A stretch of DNA of 64,000 bases, from contig CAWAMI010000002.1 in assembly GCA_963783105.1 (NCBI GenBank), forward strand, positions 248,001 through 312,000. The letters are read 5' to 3'. The position numbers were made by a program, and so were the translations under genes. Positions 22,610-31,596 of this stretch are shown here, in pieces (within the stretch, counting starts at the first letter, position 1; each line of letters starts with the position of its first letter). The notes under the pieces were generated by a model. The model worked only from the letters and a program-made list of their open reading frames with translations, had not been told where the DNA came from and did no database searches. Source of the stretch: JAVEDQ01 sp963783105. Its GTDB lineage: Bacteria; Actinomycetota; Actinomycetes; Frankiales; Frankiaceae.

Positions 22610-23815
22610 CTACGCGTCCCAGGCCAGCGGCAGGCGTTCCATGCCGTAGATGCCCTGCACCGTCCCGAATGCCGGCTCGCCGTCCAGCCGGAGCCCGGGC
22701 ATCCGTGTGACGAGAAACCGCAGCGCCTCCTCCAGCTCGGCGCGCGCGAGGTTCGATCCGACGCAGTAGTGGATGCCGGCGCCGAAGGTCAGCAGGCGCG
22801 TCCCGCGCTCGGCGGTGATGTCGAACTCCGGCGGGCCGGCGCCGTCCCGGTTGCCGGTGAAGCTGCAGACCATGACGATCGTGCCGGCGGGGAAGGCGAC
22901 GTCGCGGTAGACGACGTCCTCGGTCAGGATCCGGGCCGTGAAGGGCGTGATCGGCTCGGAGTGCAGCACCTCCTGCACGGCCGCGGGCACCCGTTCGGGT
23001 TCGGCGCGCAGCAGCTCCCACTGGTCCGGATGCTCGGCGAACAACCGCATCGCGTGGCACAGCTGGCTCTGGGTGGTGTCCACGCCACCGATCAGGACGT
23101 TCAGCACGAGGTGCACGAGTTCCACGTCGGACAGGCGGTCCCCGCCCTCCTCCGCGGCGATGAGGACGCTCACCAGGTCGTCGCCGGGGTGACCGCGACG
23201 CCGGGCGAGCAGCTCGTCGCACCAGACGTAGAACTCGGAACAGGCCGCCTCTATCCGGGCGCGTTCGGTCATCAGGCTGGGGACGTCGAACTGCCGCTGG
23301 ATCCAGCTGGACCACTCGTGCAGGCGGGGCGCGTCGTCGGGCGAGGCGCCCATCACCGAGGCGATGGTCAGCGACGGGTACGGCTTCGCGACCGCCTCGA
23401 CGAACTCGCACGACCGCACGCCCCCGAGGTCCGACCAGATCTTCTCGAGCCACCCCCGCATCACCGGCCGCCAGCGGTCGGCCGCCTTCGGAGTGAAGAA
23501 CGGGTTGAGCAGGGTCCGCAGCCGCCGGTGGTCCTCGCCGTCGATGTGCAGGATGTTGCGGTCGATCTCCTCGCGGAGCGGGCCGTCGGCGATGCCGAAG
23601 AGCTCGGCGATCTTCTGCCCCGGGAAGGTGGCGGAGCGGGAGCGCAGGAAGTGCTCACCCGCCTCGCGGTCGAGCGTCACGTAGCCCAGCGGGGTGCGCG
23701 CGAGCCACCCGCGCTCGGCGAGGCCGGTCATCGTCGCGGCGAACCGCTCGCCGGTCAGGCCGGGATCGTTCGGGTCGACGGAGGGCAGATTTAGCTCGGC
23801 GACGGCGACGCTCAC
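22610..23815 (-). CDS. cytochrome P450 with altered ExxR motif
   Basis: 401 aa from GTG 23815. The heme-binding loop LTFGAGIHYCVGSNLARAE (Cys about 351) and the I-helix oxygen-binding G-G-V-D-T-T (243-248) are intact. The K-helix motif that should be E-x-x-R reads E-V-L-H (282-285), so the Arg that locks the Cys-pocket fold is a His. Known exceptions to ExxR exist, such as the CYP157 group in Streptomyces. The substrate is unknown, and no ferredoxin or reductase lies alongside. It is divergent from the 2-hydroxyacid dehydrogenase across a 16-bp tandem repeat. Confidence 0.9.
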   Translation of the reverse strand: MSVAVAELNLPSVDPNDPGLTGERFAATMTGLAERGWLARTPLGYVTLDREAGEHFLRSRSATFPGQKIAELFGIADGPLREEIDRNILHIDGEDHRRLRTLLNPFFTPKAADRWRPVMRGWLEKIWSDLGGVRSCEFVEAVAKPYPSLTIASVMGASPDDAPRLHEWSSWIQRQFDVPSLMTERARIEAACSEFYVWCDELLARRRGHPGDDLVSVLIAAEEGGDRLSDVELVHLVLNVLIGGVDTTQSQLCHAMRLFAEHPDQWELLRAEPERVPAAVQEVLHSEPITPFTARILTEDVVYRDVAFPAGTIVMVCSFTGNRDGAGPPEFDITAERGTRLLTFGAGIHYCVGSNLARAELEEALRFLVTRMPGLRLDGEPAFGTVQGIYGMERLPLAWDA

Positions 23816-23840
23816 GGGAGCGGACCGTACTCGCCCGACG

Positions 23841-23904
23841 ACTCCGCTGGGCTGAGACTCCGCTGGGCTGAGACTCCGCTGGGCTGAGACTCCGCTGGGC
23901 TGAG
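23841..23904. repeat. four perfect copies of a 16-bp tandem repeat
   Basis: ACTCCGCTGGGCTGAG occurs four times without mismatch between divergent genes. Flanking CGACG and CGTCG make the whole block a partial inverted repeat. It could hold repeated regulator sites or be a slippage product. Confidence 0.9.
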
Positions 23905-23931
23905 TCGTCGTGCTCCGGGCAGGAGCGGAAC

Positions 23932-24846
23932 ATGAAGCTTCCCGTTCTGATCCGGTCGGCGCACGAGGGCCTCCGACGGCTGCTCGAGGAGAACGAGGAC
24001 GTCCGGGTCCTCACCTACGACGGGGACACCCTGCCGGACGGGGCCGAGGAGGCGGAGGTCCTCGTCGTCGCGAGCGGCAGCGACGTCACTGTCGAGGAGC
24101 AGGCCCGCCTGATGACCCGCCTGCCGCGGCTCCGGCTGGTGCAGACCCTGAGCGCGGGCGTCGAGGCCTGGGAGGGCCGGCTTCCGGCCGGTGTGCAGCT
24201 CTCGAACGGCCGGGGCGCCCACGGCGGAGCGACGGCCGAGTGGGCGGTGGCGGCGCTGCTGGCCGTCTACCGCGAGCTGCCGGGGTTCGTTCTCGCCCAG
24301 CGGGACGGGCGCTGGGACCCCTCCGTGACCGACACCCTCGACGGCAAGCGGCTGCTGGTGCTCGGCGCCGGTGACCTCGCCGGGGAGTTCCGGCGTCGGG
24401 CCGAGCCGTTCGGCGCCGCGGTGGACCTCGTCGGCCGGCGTGCCCGGGAGGGAGTGCACGGGCTCGACGAGCTGAACGATCTCCTCCCGGACGCCGACGC
24501 GGTCGTCGTTCTGCTGCCGCTTACCGACGCCACCCGCGGGCTGGTGGACGCCGACGTCCTCCGGCGGATGGCCGACGGTGCGGTGCTGGTCAACGCCGGG
24601 CGCGGGCCGATCGTCGACCCCGACGCGCTGCTCGACGAGCTACGGGCGGGCCGGTTGCGCGCCGCGCTCGACGTCACGGACCCGGAGCCGCTCCCCGAGG
24701 GCCATCCGCTGTGGACCGCACCCGGGCTGCTGCTCACCCCGCACGTCGCGGGCAGCACGGTCGGCTGGCAGGAGCGGGCCTTTGCCGTCGCGGCCCGTCA
24801 GATCGAGCAGTTCGCCCGCGGCGAGCAGCCCGCGAACCTGCAGTGA
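23932..24846 (+). CDS. D-isomer-specific 2-hydroxyacid dehydrogenase
   Basis: 304 aa. Catalytic residues are all visible: Arg in NAGRGPIVDPDAL, Glu in DVTDPEPLPEGHPLW and His in LLTPHVAGST. The Rossmann loop reads GAGDLAGEF, with Ala in place of the third Gly, a variant I associate with actinobacterial members. It oxidises or reduces a 2-hydroxy acid with NAD(P); the substrate is not predictable. ATG 23932 is preceded by GGAGCGGAAC. It is divergent from the P450. Confidence 0.85.
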   Translation: MKLPVLIRSAHEGLRRLLEENEDVRVLTYDGDTLPDGAEEAEVLVVASGSDVTVEEQARLMTRLPRLRLVQTLSAGVEAWEGRLPAGVQLSNGRGAHGGATAEWAVAALLAVYRELPGFVLAQRDGRWDPSVTDTLDGKRLLVLGAGDLAGEFRRRAEPFGAAVDLVGRRAREGVHGLDELNDLLPDADAVVVLLPLTDATRGLVDADVLRRMADGAVLVNAGRGPIVDPDALLDELRAGRLRAALDVTDPEPLPEGHPLWTAPGLLLTPHVAGSTVGWQERAFAVAARQIEQFARGEQPANLQ

Positions 24847-24910
24847 CAGTGGCAGCGGCTGTGGCTGTGGCTGTGGCTGTGGCAGTGACCGGGGCCGGCG
24901 GCGGGCCGGT

Positions 24911-26458
24911 TCAGCGGGCGCCGACGGTGGCGAACTCGCCGGCGTAGGCGGTCGCGGCCTCGAACTCCGCCTCCGGTTCGGCGGGAGCGGGCAGCCTCGG
25001 CAGGCCGACGCGGACCAGCAGCGCGGCGACCAGCAGGCCGACCGCTCCGAGCGCGAAAGCCCCCACGTAGGCGGACTCGCGGGGCAGGCCGCTGGGCAGG
25101 GCGTCGCTGGCGAGCAGGGTGACGACCACCGCGCTGGCCAGCGAGCTGCCGAGTGCGCGCGCGATCGAGTTGACGCTGTTGGCGACGCCGGTGTCGGCGG
25201 CGTCCACCTCGGCCACGATGAGGGCGGGCATCGCGGCGTAGCCGAAGCTGACGGCCGTGTTGACGGCGAGGGCGCCGACGATGAGCTGCCAGCTCGAGCT
25301 GTGCAGGATCGCCATCAACCCGAACCCGGCCGCGCCGAGCAGGCAGGCGAACAACAACGTGGCGCGACCGCCGAAGCGCCGGACGAGCCGACCGCCGACC
25401 GGCGCGGTGACCACCCCGGAGAGCGCGCCGGGCAGCAGGTAGACGCTGCTCGCGGCGAACACCGAGGCCGAGAAGCCGTAGCCGGCCGCCGAGGGCGTCT
25501 GCACGAAGCCGCTGACCGCGAGGAACCCGACGAACATCGCGACGCCGACGAACAGCCCCGCGGCGTGCGTGACCATCAGCGGACCCGAGCGCAGCATCTG
25601 CGGGGTCACCAGCGGAGCGGGCACCCGCTTCTCGACGGCGAGCCATCCGAGGAACACGAGCGCGCTGCCCGCCAGGCAGCCGAGGGTCGCGGTCGAGGTC
25701 CAGCCCCAGCCGTGGCCCTGGGAGAGCGGCAACAGCAGCAGGACCAGGGCGAGGCCGAGCACGAACGCGCCGAGCCAGTCGGTCCGCCCGCGCACGGCGG
25801 GGCGCCGGTCCGGCACCGTACGGGCCGCCAGGACGAGCGCGGCGAGGGTGACGCCGAGCGAGAGCCAGAAGATGCGGTGGTAGTCCCCTCCCCCGCGGGT
25901 GAGCAGGCCGGTCAGGACCAGCCCGAGCCCGCCGCCGACGCCGAGCGTTCCGCTCACCACGGCCATCGCGCCGGTCAGCCGCTCAGCCGGCAGCTCGTCA
26001 CGGAGCACGGCCATCGAGAGCGGGAACAGCCCGTAGGAGGCGCCCTGCAGCACCCGGCCGAGGATCAGCAGCGGCAGCGAGGTGGTCGCGGCGGCGAGCA
26101 GGGAGCCCGTCGCCACGACGGCGAGGATCGCGAGCAGGACCGGGCGTCGTCCGTGCACGTCACCGAGCCGGCCGAGGACGGGGGTGGCGACCGCCGCGGC
26201 GAGCAGGTTGGCGGTGATCGTCCAGCCGACGGCGGAGGGCGACGCCTCGAGCGCGGCGCCGATCTGGCCCACGACCGGCACGACCAGCGTCTGGAGGACC
26301 GCGACGACCATCACCGTCAGGGCCAGCGCCGGGAGGAGGACGGGGCTGGAGGCAAGCCCTCGGGCGGGACCGGGCGCGTCACCGGGACCCGGGGCGTCAT
26401 CGCCTCCGCGAACGCCCGGGAACCGCTCCGCGTCCCGTTCCGCGACCGCACCACTCAC
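24911..26458 (-). CDS. MFS drug transporter (DHA2-like)
   Basis: 515 aa from GTG 26458. About 14 membrane helices are predicted. The MFS motif A-like loop is GRLGDVHGRRPVLL, and motif C-like glycine stretches follow (SGTLGVGGGLGLVLTGLL). The family exports drugs or metabolites using the proton gradient. It is divergent from a TetR regulator with a palindromic operator between them, the classic arrangement of a repressor-controlled efflux pump. No Shine-Dalgarno sequence precedes the GTG. Confidence 0.87.
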   Translation of the reverse strand: MSGAVAERDAERFPGVRGGDDAPGPGDAPGPARGLASSPVLLPALALTVMVVAVLQTLVVPVVGQIGAALEASPSAVGWTITANLLAAAVATPVLGRLGDVHGRRPVLLAILAVVATGSLLAAATTSLPLLILGRVLQGASYGLFPLSMAVLRDELPAERLTGAMAVVSGTLGVGGGLGLVLTGLLTRGGGDYHRIFWLSLGVTLAALVLAARTVPDRRPAVRGRTDWLGAFVLGLALVLLLLPLSQGHGWGWTSTATLGCLAGSALVFLGWLAVEKRVPAPLVTPQMLRSGPLMVTHAAGLFVGVAMFVGFLAVSGFVQTPSAAGYGFSASVFAASSVYLLPGALSGVVTAPVGGRLVRRFGGRATLLFACLLGAAGFGLMAILHSSSWQLIVGALAVNTAVSFGYAAMPALIVAEVDAADTGVANSVNSIARALGSSLASAVVVTLLASDALPSGLPRESAYVGAFALGAVGLLVAALLVRVGLPRLPAPAEPEAEFEAATAYAGEFATVGAR

Positions 26459-26466
26459 TCGCACAG

Positions 26467-26485
26467 AATCGACACTACGTCGATT
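26467..26485. promoter_or_regulatory. TetR-type operator between exporter and regulator
   Basis: AATCGAC (26467-26473) and GTCGATT (26479-26485) form a perfect dyad with a 5-bp centre, in an AT-rich patch between divergent starts 67 bp apart. Confidence 0.65.
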
Positions 26486-26524
26486 TTTGTGAACGCGACG
26501 TCGAGTATCTGCTTCACTGGACGC

Positions 26525-27178
26525 GTGCCCGCCCGATCCGCCGCCCCTCCGGCCGCGTCCGCTGCGCCGGCTCCCCGAACGAGCCGGCGGCGCACGGCGT
26601 CGAAGGGGGACCGGCGCGAGCAGGCGATCCTCGACACGACCCGACGCCTCCTGCAGACGCGCCCGCTGAGCGCCCTGACGATCGACGAGATCGCGAAGGG
26701 CGCCGGCATCTCGCGGTCGAGCTTCTACTTCTACTTCGACGGCAAGCCCGCCGTGCTCGCGGCCCTGCTCGACGAGCTCTCGGCGGAGCTGGCCGAGGAG
26801 AACAGCCCCTGGCTGGACGGCCTCGGCCCGGACGAACCGGCGCTGCGCGCGGCCCTGGAGCACAGCGTCGAGCTGTGGAGAACCGCCGGCGGCCTCCTTC
26901 GGCAGTCGCTCGTCGCGTCGGGGCCGGGTGATCCGCTGGCGGCCTGGCGCTCGGGCGTCGTCGAGCGCGGCGTGCGCCGGTTGACCGCGCGGATCGAGCG
27001 CGATCGGGCCGGCGGCCTCGCGCCCGCGGGCCCGCCGTCGGCCGAGTCGTTGGCGCGCATGGTCTCCGCGATGCGCAACGAGACGCTGGCCACCTACGTC
27101 GGCCGGGTGCCGGCGGACGAACTCGTCGACGACCTGGTCACGGCGACGCTGCGGCTGATCTACTCGTCCGGGCCTTAG
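26525..27178 (+). CDS. TetR-family repressor (EthR-like)
   Basis: 217 aa from GTG 26525. The HTH is LTIDEIAKGAGISRSSFYFYF, a close match to the EthR-type recognition helix ending in FYFYF. A disordered Ala/Pro tail precedes it. The ligand domain is helical and unassigned. It should repress the divergent MFS exporter through the palindrome at 26467-26485 and release it when a substrate binds. Confidence 0.85.
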   Translation: MPARSAAPPAASAAPAPRTSRRRTASKGDRREQAILDTTRRLLQTRPLSALTIDEIAKGAGISRSSFYFYFDGKPAVLAALLDELSAELAEENSPWLDGLGPDEPALRAALEHSVELWRTAGGLLRQSLVASGPGDPLAAWRSGVVERGVRRLTARIERDRAGGLAPAGPPSAESLARMVSAMRNETLATYVGRVPADELVDDLVTATLRLIYSSGP

Positions 27179-27223
27179 CCGTGCCGACGCCGCCGGTGTG
27201 AGCGTGACAGCGCCGGGCACCAG

Positions 27224-27722
27224 ATGTCCGTGAGTACAAGGACCGTCTCCGACAGTGTCGTCGTGGCCGCCGACCCCGCCGCGATCTTCGATCTGCTGGC
27301 CAACCCGCGCCGGCACGCCGAGATCGACGGCTCCGGGACCGTCAAGGGAGCCGTGCGCGGCCCGAACCGGCTCTACAAGGGCGCAGAGTTCGGGATGCGG
27401 ATGCGCCTCGGCGTCCCGTACCTCATCAAGAACACCGTCGTGGAGTTCGAGGAGAACCGGCGCATCGCCTGGCGGCACCTCGGCCACCACGTGTGGCGCT
27501 ACGAACTGGAGCCGACCGACGGGCGGCACGCGCGTGACCGAGACGTTCGACTGGGGGCCCGCCCGGATCCCGAAGGCGGTCGAGTTGCTGCGCTTCCCGC
27601 AGGCCAATCAGCGGGGTATCACCGCGACGCTCGAGCGGCTGCGCGCCCGCTTCGCGGACGCCGGGACGACTGCAGGCGCAGGCACCGGCACAACGGGCAC
27701 CGAGCGCAAGGCCGGCGTCTGA
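27224..27722 (+). pseudogene. SRPBCC (START-like) protein with a frame break
   Basis: ATG 27224 begins an SRPBCC polyketide-cyclase-like frame: SVVVAADPAAIFDLLANPRR, LVKNTVV-like IKNTVVEFEENRRIAWRHL and WRYELEPTDG. At about 27521-27523 a run GGG appears to contain one G too many. In the next frame the protein continues as TRVTETFDWGPARIPKAVEL and then FPQANQRGITATLERLRARF, ending at 27722. Removal of one G gives a single product of about 165 aa. It is either a pseudogene or a sequencing indel. Confidence 0.7.
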
Positions 27723-27730
27723 CGCCGGTC

Positions 27731-28237
27731 GTGTCCACACCGCCGCTCGACAGCCGGCGACGCCAGGTCGCGGTCGTCGGCCCGCGCGACGCCGACATCG
27801 AGCAGGAACGGATCGCCTACGCCGTCGGCGCCGGGTTGGCGCAGGCCGGCATCCTCGTCGTCACCGGAGGACTCGGCGGAGTGATGGCCGCCGCCTGCCG
27901 CGGCGCGGTCGAAGCGGGCGGCTCAACCCTCGGACTGCTTCCCGGTGAGGATGCCCATGCCGCCAACCCGTGGGTGACCACCGTCGTCCCCACGGGGCTC
28001 GGCGAGGCCCGCAACGTACTCGTCGTGCGGGCTGCGGCCGCACTGGTCGCCGTCGGCGGCGGCTGGGGGACGCTCGCCGAGATCGCGTTCGCCCTGCGCA
28101 GCCGGTTACCGGTGCTCGGCGTCGGCAGCTGGGAGCTGCACCCGCCGCCCGGTCCGGACGACGGCGCCCGGGTGTTGCCCGTGGCCCACGCGGCGGATGC
28201 GGTCTCGCTCCTGGTCACAGCATTCGACGGCGGCTGA
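27731..28237 (+). CDS. TIGR00725/LOG-like Rossmann protein
   Basis: 168 aa from GTG 27731. It contains RQVAVVGPRDAD at the start, LVVTGGLGGVMAAACRGA and the phosphate-binding GGGWGTLAEIAFALR, which recalls the GGxGTxxE loop of lysine-decarboxylase-like (LOG) phosphoribohydrolases. Members of the TIGR00725 branch have no firmly assigned reaction. It starts 8 nt after the SRPBCC stop on the same strand and may be coupled to it. Confidence 0.75.
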   Translation: MSTPPLDSRRRQVAVVGPRDADIEQERIAYAVGAGLAQAGILVVTGGLGGVMAAACRGAVEAGGSTLGLLPGEDAHAANPWVTTVVPTGLGEARNVLVVRAAAALVAVGGGWGTLAEIAFALRSRLPVLGVGSWELHPPPGPDDGARVLPVAHAADAVSLLVTAFDGG

Positions 28238-28367
28238 ACGCACCTCCGCGGCTACCGCACCGCCACTCGGACCGCGTCCCGCCCGGGGCCCCTCCCGAGC
28301 CCGAGACTGTGCGGATCTCGACCCGCTATGGCCGGCGCAACCCCACACGGGCTGCGTGTGCATTCTG

Positions 28368-28398
28368 GGTTGACACCGTTCGCTTAACGATGTCAACC
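28368..28398. promoter_or_regulatory. 31-bp palindromic operator overlapping a -35-like TTGACA
   Basis: Arms 28368-28380 and 28386-28398 pair over 13 positions with one mismatch around a CGCTT centre; outer arms are GGTTGACA and TGTCAACC. TTGACA (28370-28375) lies inside the left arm. It sits 31 bp before the MMPL start, so it is probably bound by the TetR encoded at the end of the same operon. Confidence 0.7.
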
Positions 28399-28428
28399 TG
28401 ACGCCGGTAACCGAGCGAGGGGGTTCTC

Positions 28429-30759
28429 ATGCTGGAGCGCTTGGCCGACGTCCTGTTCGTCCGCCGCCGGCGGGTGCTCGTCCTGAGCCTGCTCGGCCTG
28501 GTCGTCGCCGCCGTGGTCGGCGGGCCGGTGACCGGCATGCTGTCCAACGGCGGCTTCGACGACCCGAAGTCCGAATCGAGTCGCGCCACCGCCTACCTGC
28601 GCGACCGGATGGGCACCGGCAACCCCGACATCGTCGTGCTGGTCACGGCCAGGCCCGGGGCGGGCGGGGCCGGCGTCGACGACCCGGCGGTCGCCGACGC
28701 GGGACGCCGCTACACCGACCGGCTCGCCGCCGACCCGCGGCTGCGCGACGTCACCTCCTACTGGTCCGCCGGCAGCGTGCCGCCCCTGCGCAGCGCGGAC
28801 GGCCGCTCCGCATTGGTCGTCGCCCAGGTCCGTGGCCCCGCGGACGAGCTGGTCGACCGCACCCAGCAGGTCGCCCCGCTCCTGCGCGACGTCAGCGCCG
28901 ACGGGCCGATCGAGGTCCGCCTCTCCGGGCCGGGCCCCGTGTTCTCCGAGGTCAACACGACCATCGAGCACGACCTGCTGCGCGCCGAGATGATCGCCAT
29001 CCCGGTGACCGCCGTCCTGCTCGTCCTCGTCTTCGGCAGCGCCGTCGCGGCCATGCTGCCGCTCGCGATCGGCATCCTGTCCATCGTCGGCACGCTGCTC
29101 GTCCTGCGCCTGCTCAACGGCGTCACCGACGTCTCGGTCTTCGCGCTGAACCTCACCACCTCGATGGGACTCGGCCTCGGAATCGACTACAGCCTGTTCC
29201 TCGTCTCCCGCTACCGCGAGGAGATCGCATCGGGCGCCGAGCCGCAGGCGGCGCTGCGGACGACGCTGCGCACCGCCGGCCGTACCGTGCTGTTCAGCGC
29301 CGTCACGGTGGGCGCCGCGGTGGTCGCCCTGCTGGTCTTCCCGCTGTACTTCCTGCGCTCGTTCGCCTACGCAGGCGCCGCCGTCGTCGGCTTCGCCGCC
29401 CTCGCCGCCCTCGTGGTGCTGCCGGCGCTGCTCGCCCTGGCCGGCCCGCGGATCAACGCCTTCGACCTGCGCAAGCCCGCGCGTCGTCTGCTGCGCCTGG
29501 GCCCGGTCCCCCCGCCCGGCACGTCGAGCGGCACGTGGCACCGGATCGCGACCACGGTGATGCGCCGGCCGTGGCCGGTCGCCACCGCCGTGATCGCCCT
29601 GCTCGTCGTGCTCGGCACGCCGTTCCTGCACGCGCAGTTCGGGCAGTCCGACGACCGGGTGCTGCCGACGTCGGCCGAGAGCCGGCAGGTCGGCGACGTC
29701 CTGCGCACCCAGTTCACCGTCGGCGAGACGCAGTCGCTGGACGTGGTGGCCCCCGACCTGCACAGCGACCCGGCCGACGTCGCGGCCCTCGGCGCCCACG
29801 CCCAGACGCTGTCGACTCTCCCCGGCGTCGCCCGGGTCGAGACCGCGGCCGGCGTCTACGCCAACGGCCGGCCGCTCGCCACCGGCCTGCCGGCGTTGGC
29901 GCGCTACGCCACGCCGCAGGGCTCGTGGGCGCGCGTCGTGCCCACGGTCGAGGGCTACTCGACCGCGGGTGAGGACCTGGCGAAGTCGGTCCGCGCGGTT
30001 CCGGCGCCGTTCCAGACGCTGGTCGCCGGGCAGAGCGCCGAGTTCGTCGACGTGAAGGACTCGATCGGCGGACGTCTGCCCCTCGCGTTGGCGCTGATGG
30101 GGCTGATCACTCTCGTCGTGCTGTTCCTGTTCACCGGCAGCGTCGTGCTCCCGATCAAGGCCGTCGTCCTGAACCTGCTGAGCCTGTCGGCGACCTTCGG
30201 CGCGTTGGTGTGGATCTTCCAGGAGGGCCACGGCGCCGGGCTGCTCGACTTCACTCCGACGGGGCTGCTCGACATCACCATGCCGGTGCTGATGTTCGCG
30301 CTGGTGTTCGGGCTGTCCATGGACTACGAGGTGTTCCTGCTGAGCCGCATCCGGGAGGAGTACCTGCGCACCGGCGACAACCGGACCGCCGTGGCCCTGG
30401 GCCTGGAGCGCACCGGCCGGCTCATCACCGCCGCCGCCGGTCTGCTGGCGATCGTCTTCCTGAGCTTCGCCTCCTCCCAGGTCACGTTCATCAAGATGAT
30501 GGGCATCGGCCTGGCCCTGGCGGTGATCGTCGACGCCACACTCGTCCGGGCCGCGCTCGTGCCGGCGTTCATGCGCATCACCGGCCGGATCAACTGGTGG
30601 GCCCCCGGCCCGCTGCGCCGGCTGCACGCCCGCTTCGGGCTCGAGGAGGACACCGGGCTCGAGGAGGACACCGCCCTCGAGCCGAGCCCCTCCGGGCCGG
30701 AGGCCGGGGGCGCCGACGAGCGCGCGGGGGTCGACGAGCGTGCGAGAGTGCAGGTGTGA
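28429..30759 (+). CDS. MMPL-family RND transporter
   Basis: 776 aa. Two repeats each have one N-terminal helix, a large periplasmic loop and five to six helices. The MMPL landmarks are MGLGLGIDYSLFLVSRYREE in repeat 1 and LVFGLSMDYEVFLLSRIREE in repeat 2, which carry the Asp-Tyr pairs of the proton relay. Mycobacterial relatives export trehalose lipids and other lipids. ATG 28429 has GAGGGGG upstream. The C-terminus holds two 18-bp repeats encoding GLEEDT. The TetR gene overlaps its stop (GTGA), indicating an operon under its own repressor. Confidence 0.9.
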   Translation: MLERLADVLFVRRRRVLVLSLLGLVVAAVVGGPVTGMLSNGGFDDPKSESSRATAYLRDRMGTGNPDIVVLVTARPGAGGAGVDDPAVADAGRRYTDRLAADPRLRDVTSYWSAGSVPPLRSADGRSALVVAQVRGPADELVDRTQQVAPLLRDVSADGPIEVRLSGPGPVFSEVNTTIEHDLLRAEMIAIPVTAVLLVLVFGSAVAAMLPLAIGILSIVGTLLVLRLLNGVTDVSVFALNLTTSMGLGLGIDYSLFLVSRYREEIASGAEPQAALRTTLRTAGRTVLFSAVTVGAAVVALLVFPLYFLRSFAYAGAAVVGFAALAALVVLPALLALAGPRINAFDLRKPARRLLRLGPVPPPGTSSGTWHRIATTVMRRPWPVATAVIALLVVLGTPFLHAQFGQSDDRVLPTSAESRQVGDVLRTQFTVGETQSLDVVAPDLHSDPADVAALGAHAQTLSTLPGVARVETAAGVYANGRPLATGLPALARYATPQGSWARVVPTVEGYSTAGEDLAKSVRAVPAPFQTLVAGQSAEFVDVKDSIGGRLPLALALMGLITLVVLFLFTGSVVLPIKAVVLNLLSLSATFGALVWIFQEGHGAGLLDFTPTGLLDITMPVLMFALVFGLSMDYEVFLLSRIREEYLRTGDNRTAVALGLERTGRLITAAAGLLAIVFLSFASSQVTFIKMMGIGLALAVIVDATLVRAALVPAFMRITGRINWWAPGPLRRLHARFGLEEDTGLEEDTALEPSPSGPEAGGADERAGVDERARVQV

Positions 30760-31562
30760 CAGCGGCCTCAACGGACGGCGCCCCGGCCGAGCGGAGCTCG
30801 ATCGCCGGCGTCCCGAGCGGACGCGGGTCGGGCAACGCTGCCCCGCCCGAGCACCGGCGGGTGCGGTCCCGGCGGGGCGAGGGCGAGCGACTCCGCGAGG
30901 AGATCCTCGTCGCCGCGCGGGAACTGCTGGCCGAGACCGGGTCGGAGGACGCGGTCTCGATCCGCGCCGTCGCCTCGCGGGTCGGGGTGTCGACACCGTC
31001 GATCTACCTGCACTTCCCGGACAAGCAGGCGCTGCTCGACGCCGTGTGTGAGCAGGTCTTCGCCGCCCTCGACGTCGAGCTCGAGGCGGCCGCGGACAGC
31101 GCCCGCTCCCCGTTCGAGGCGCTGCGGCTGGCGGGGATGGCCTACGTCCGCTTCGGGGTGGAGAACCCCGAGCACTACCGGATCGTCTTCCTGGTCCGGC
31201 GCGCCCCGGCCGCCCACGACGAGTCCCTCATCGTGGCCAGCGACGTCTTCCAGCACTTCACGACGCGGGTCGCGGCATGCGTCGAGGCCGGCGTGCTCCG
31301 CGGCGACCCCGCGGCGCTCGCGATGACACTGTGGTCGGCCGCGCACGGCATCACGTCGCTGCTGGTCAGCAAGCCGAACTGGCCGTGGGAGGACGTCGAG
31401 GGCCTGGTCGACTCCGTCATCCGGACGGCGGGGCTCGGACTGGCCATGACCAGCCGGCTCGATCCGGAGATCGACGTGGACACCGCTCCCGGCGTCGTCG
31501 CGGACGCGGTCGAGGCGGCCGGGCGTGATGTGGCCGCCGCGCTGCGTCAGATGCCCTGCTGA
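30756..31562 (+). CDS. TetR/AcrR-family regulator (WHG-type ligand domain)
   Basis: 268 aa from GTG 30756, overlapping the MMPL stop. A 45-residue disordered head precedes the HTH VSIRAVASRVGVSTPSIYLHF. The C-terminal domain resembles the TetR_C WHG group (YVRFGVENPEHYRIVFLVRR, LWSAAHGITSLLVSKPNWPW). It probably represses the MMPL operon through the palindrome at 28.37 kb. Its last 17 nt, including the stop, are perfectly duplicated immediately downstream. Confidence 0.87.
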   Translation: MTAASTDGAPAERSSIAGVPSGRGSGNAAPPEHRRVRSRRGEGERLREEILVAARELLAETGSEDAVSIRAVASRVGVSTPSIYLHFPDKQALLDAVCEQVFAALDVELEAAADSARSPFEALRLAGMAYVRFGVENPEHYRIVFLVRRAPAAHDESLIVASDVFQHFTTRVAACVEAGVLRGDPAALAMTLWSAAHGITSLLVSKPNWPWEDVEGLVDSVIRTAGLGLAMTSRLDPEIDVDTAPGVVADAVEAAGRDVAAALRQMPC

Positions 31563-31579
31563 GTCAGATGCCCTGCTGA
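31546..31579. repeat. 17-bp perfect tandem duplication across a stop codon
   Basis: GTCAGATGCCCTGCTGA at 31546-31562 is repeated at 31563-31579, so the TetR gene ends in two in-frame copies of its terminal segment and stop. Confidence 0.9.
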
Positions 31580-31596
31580 TCGGACGCCGACAGGTC

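Noticed and set aside
24843..24890. TGGCTG/TGGCAG-rich hexamer run after the hydroxyacid dehydrogenase
   Set aside because: Short imperfect microsatellite with no link to a gene start or known motif.
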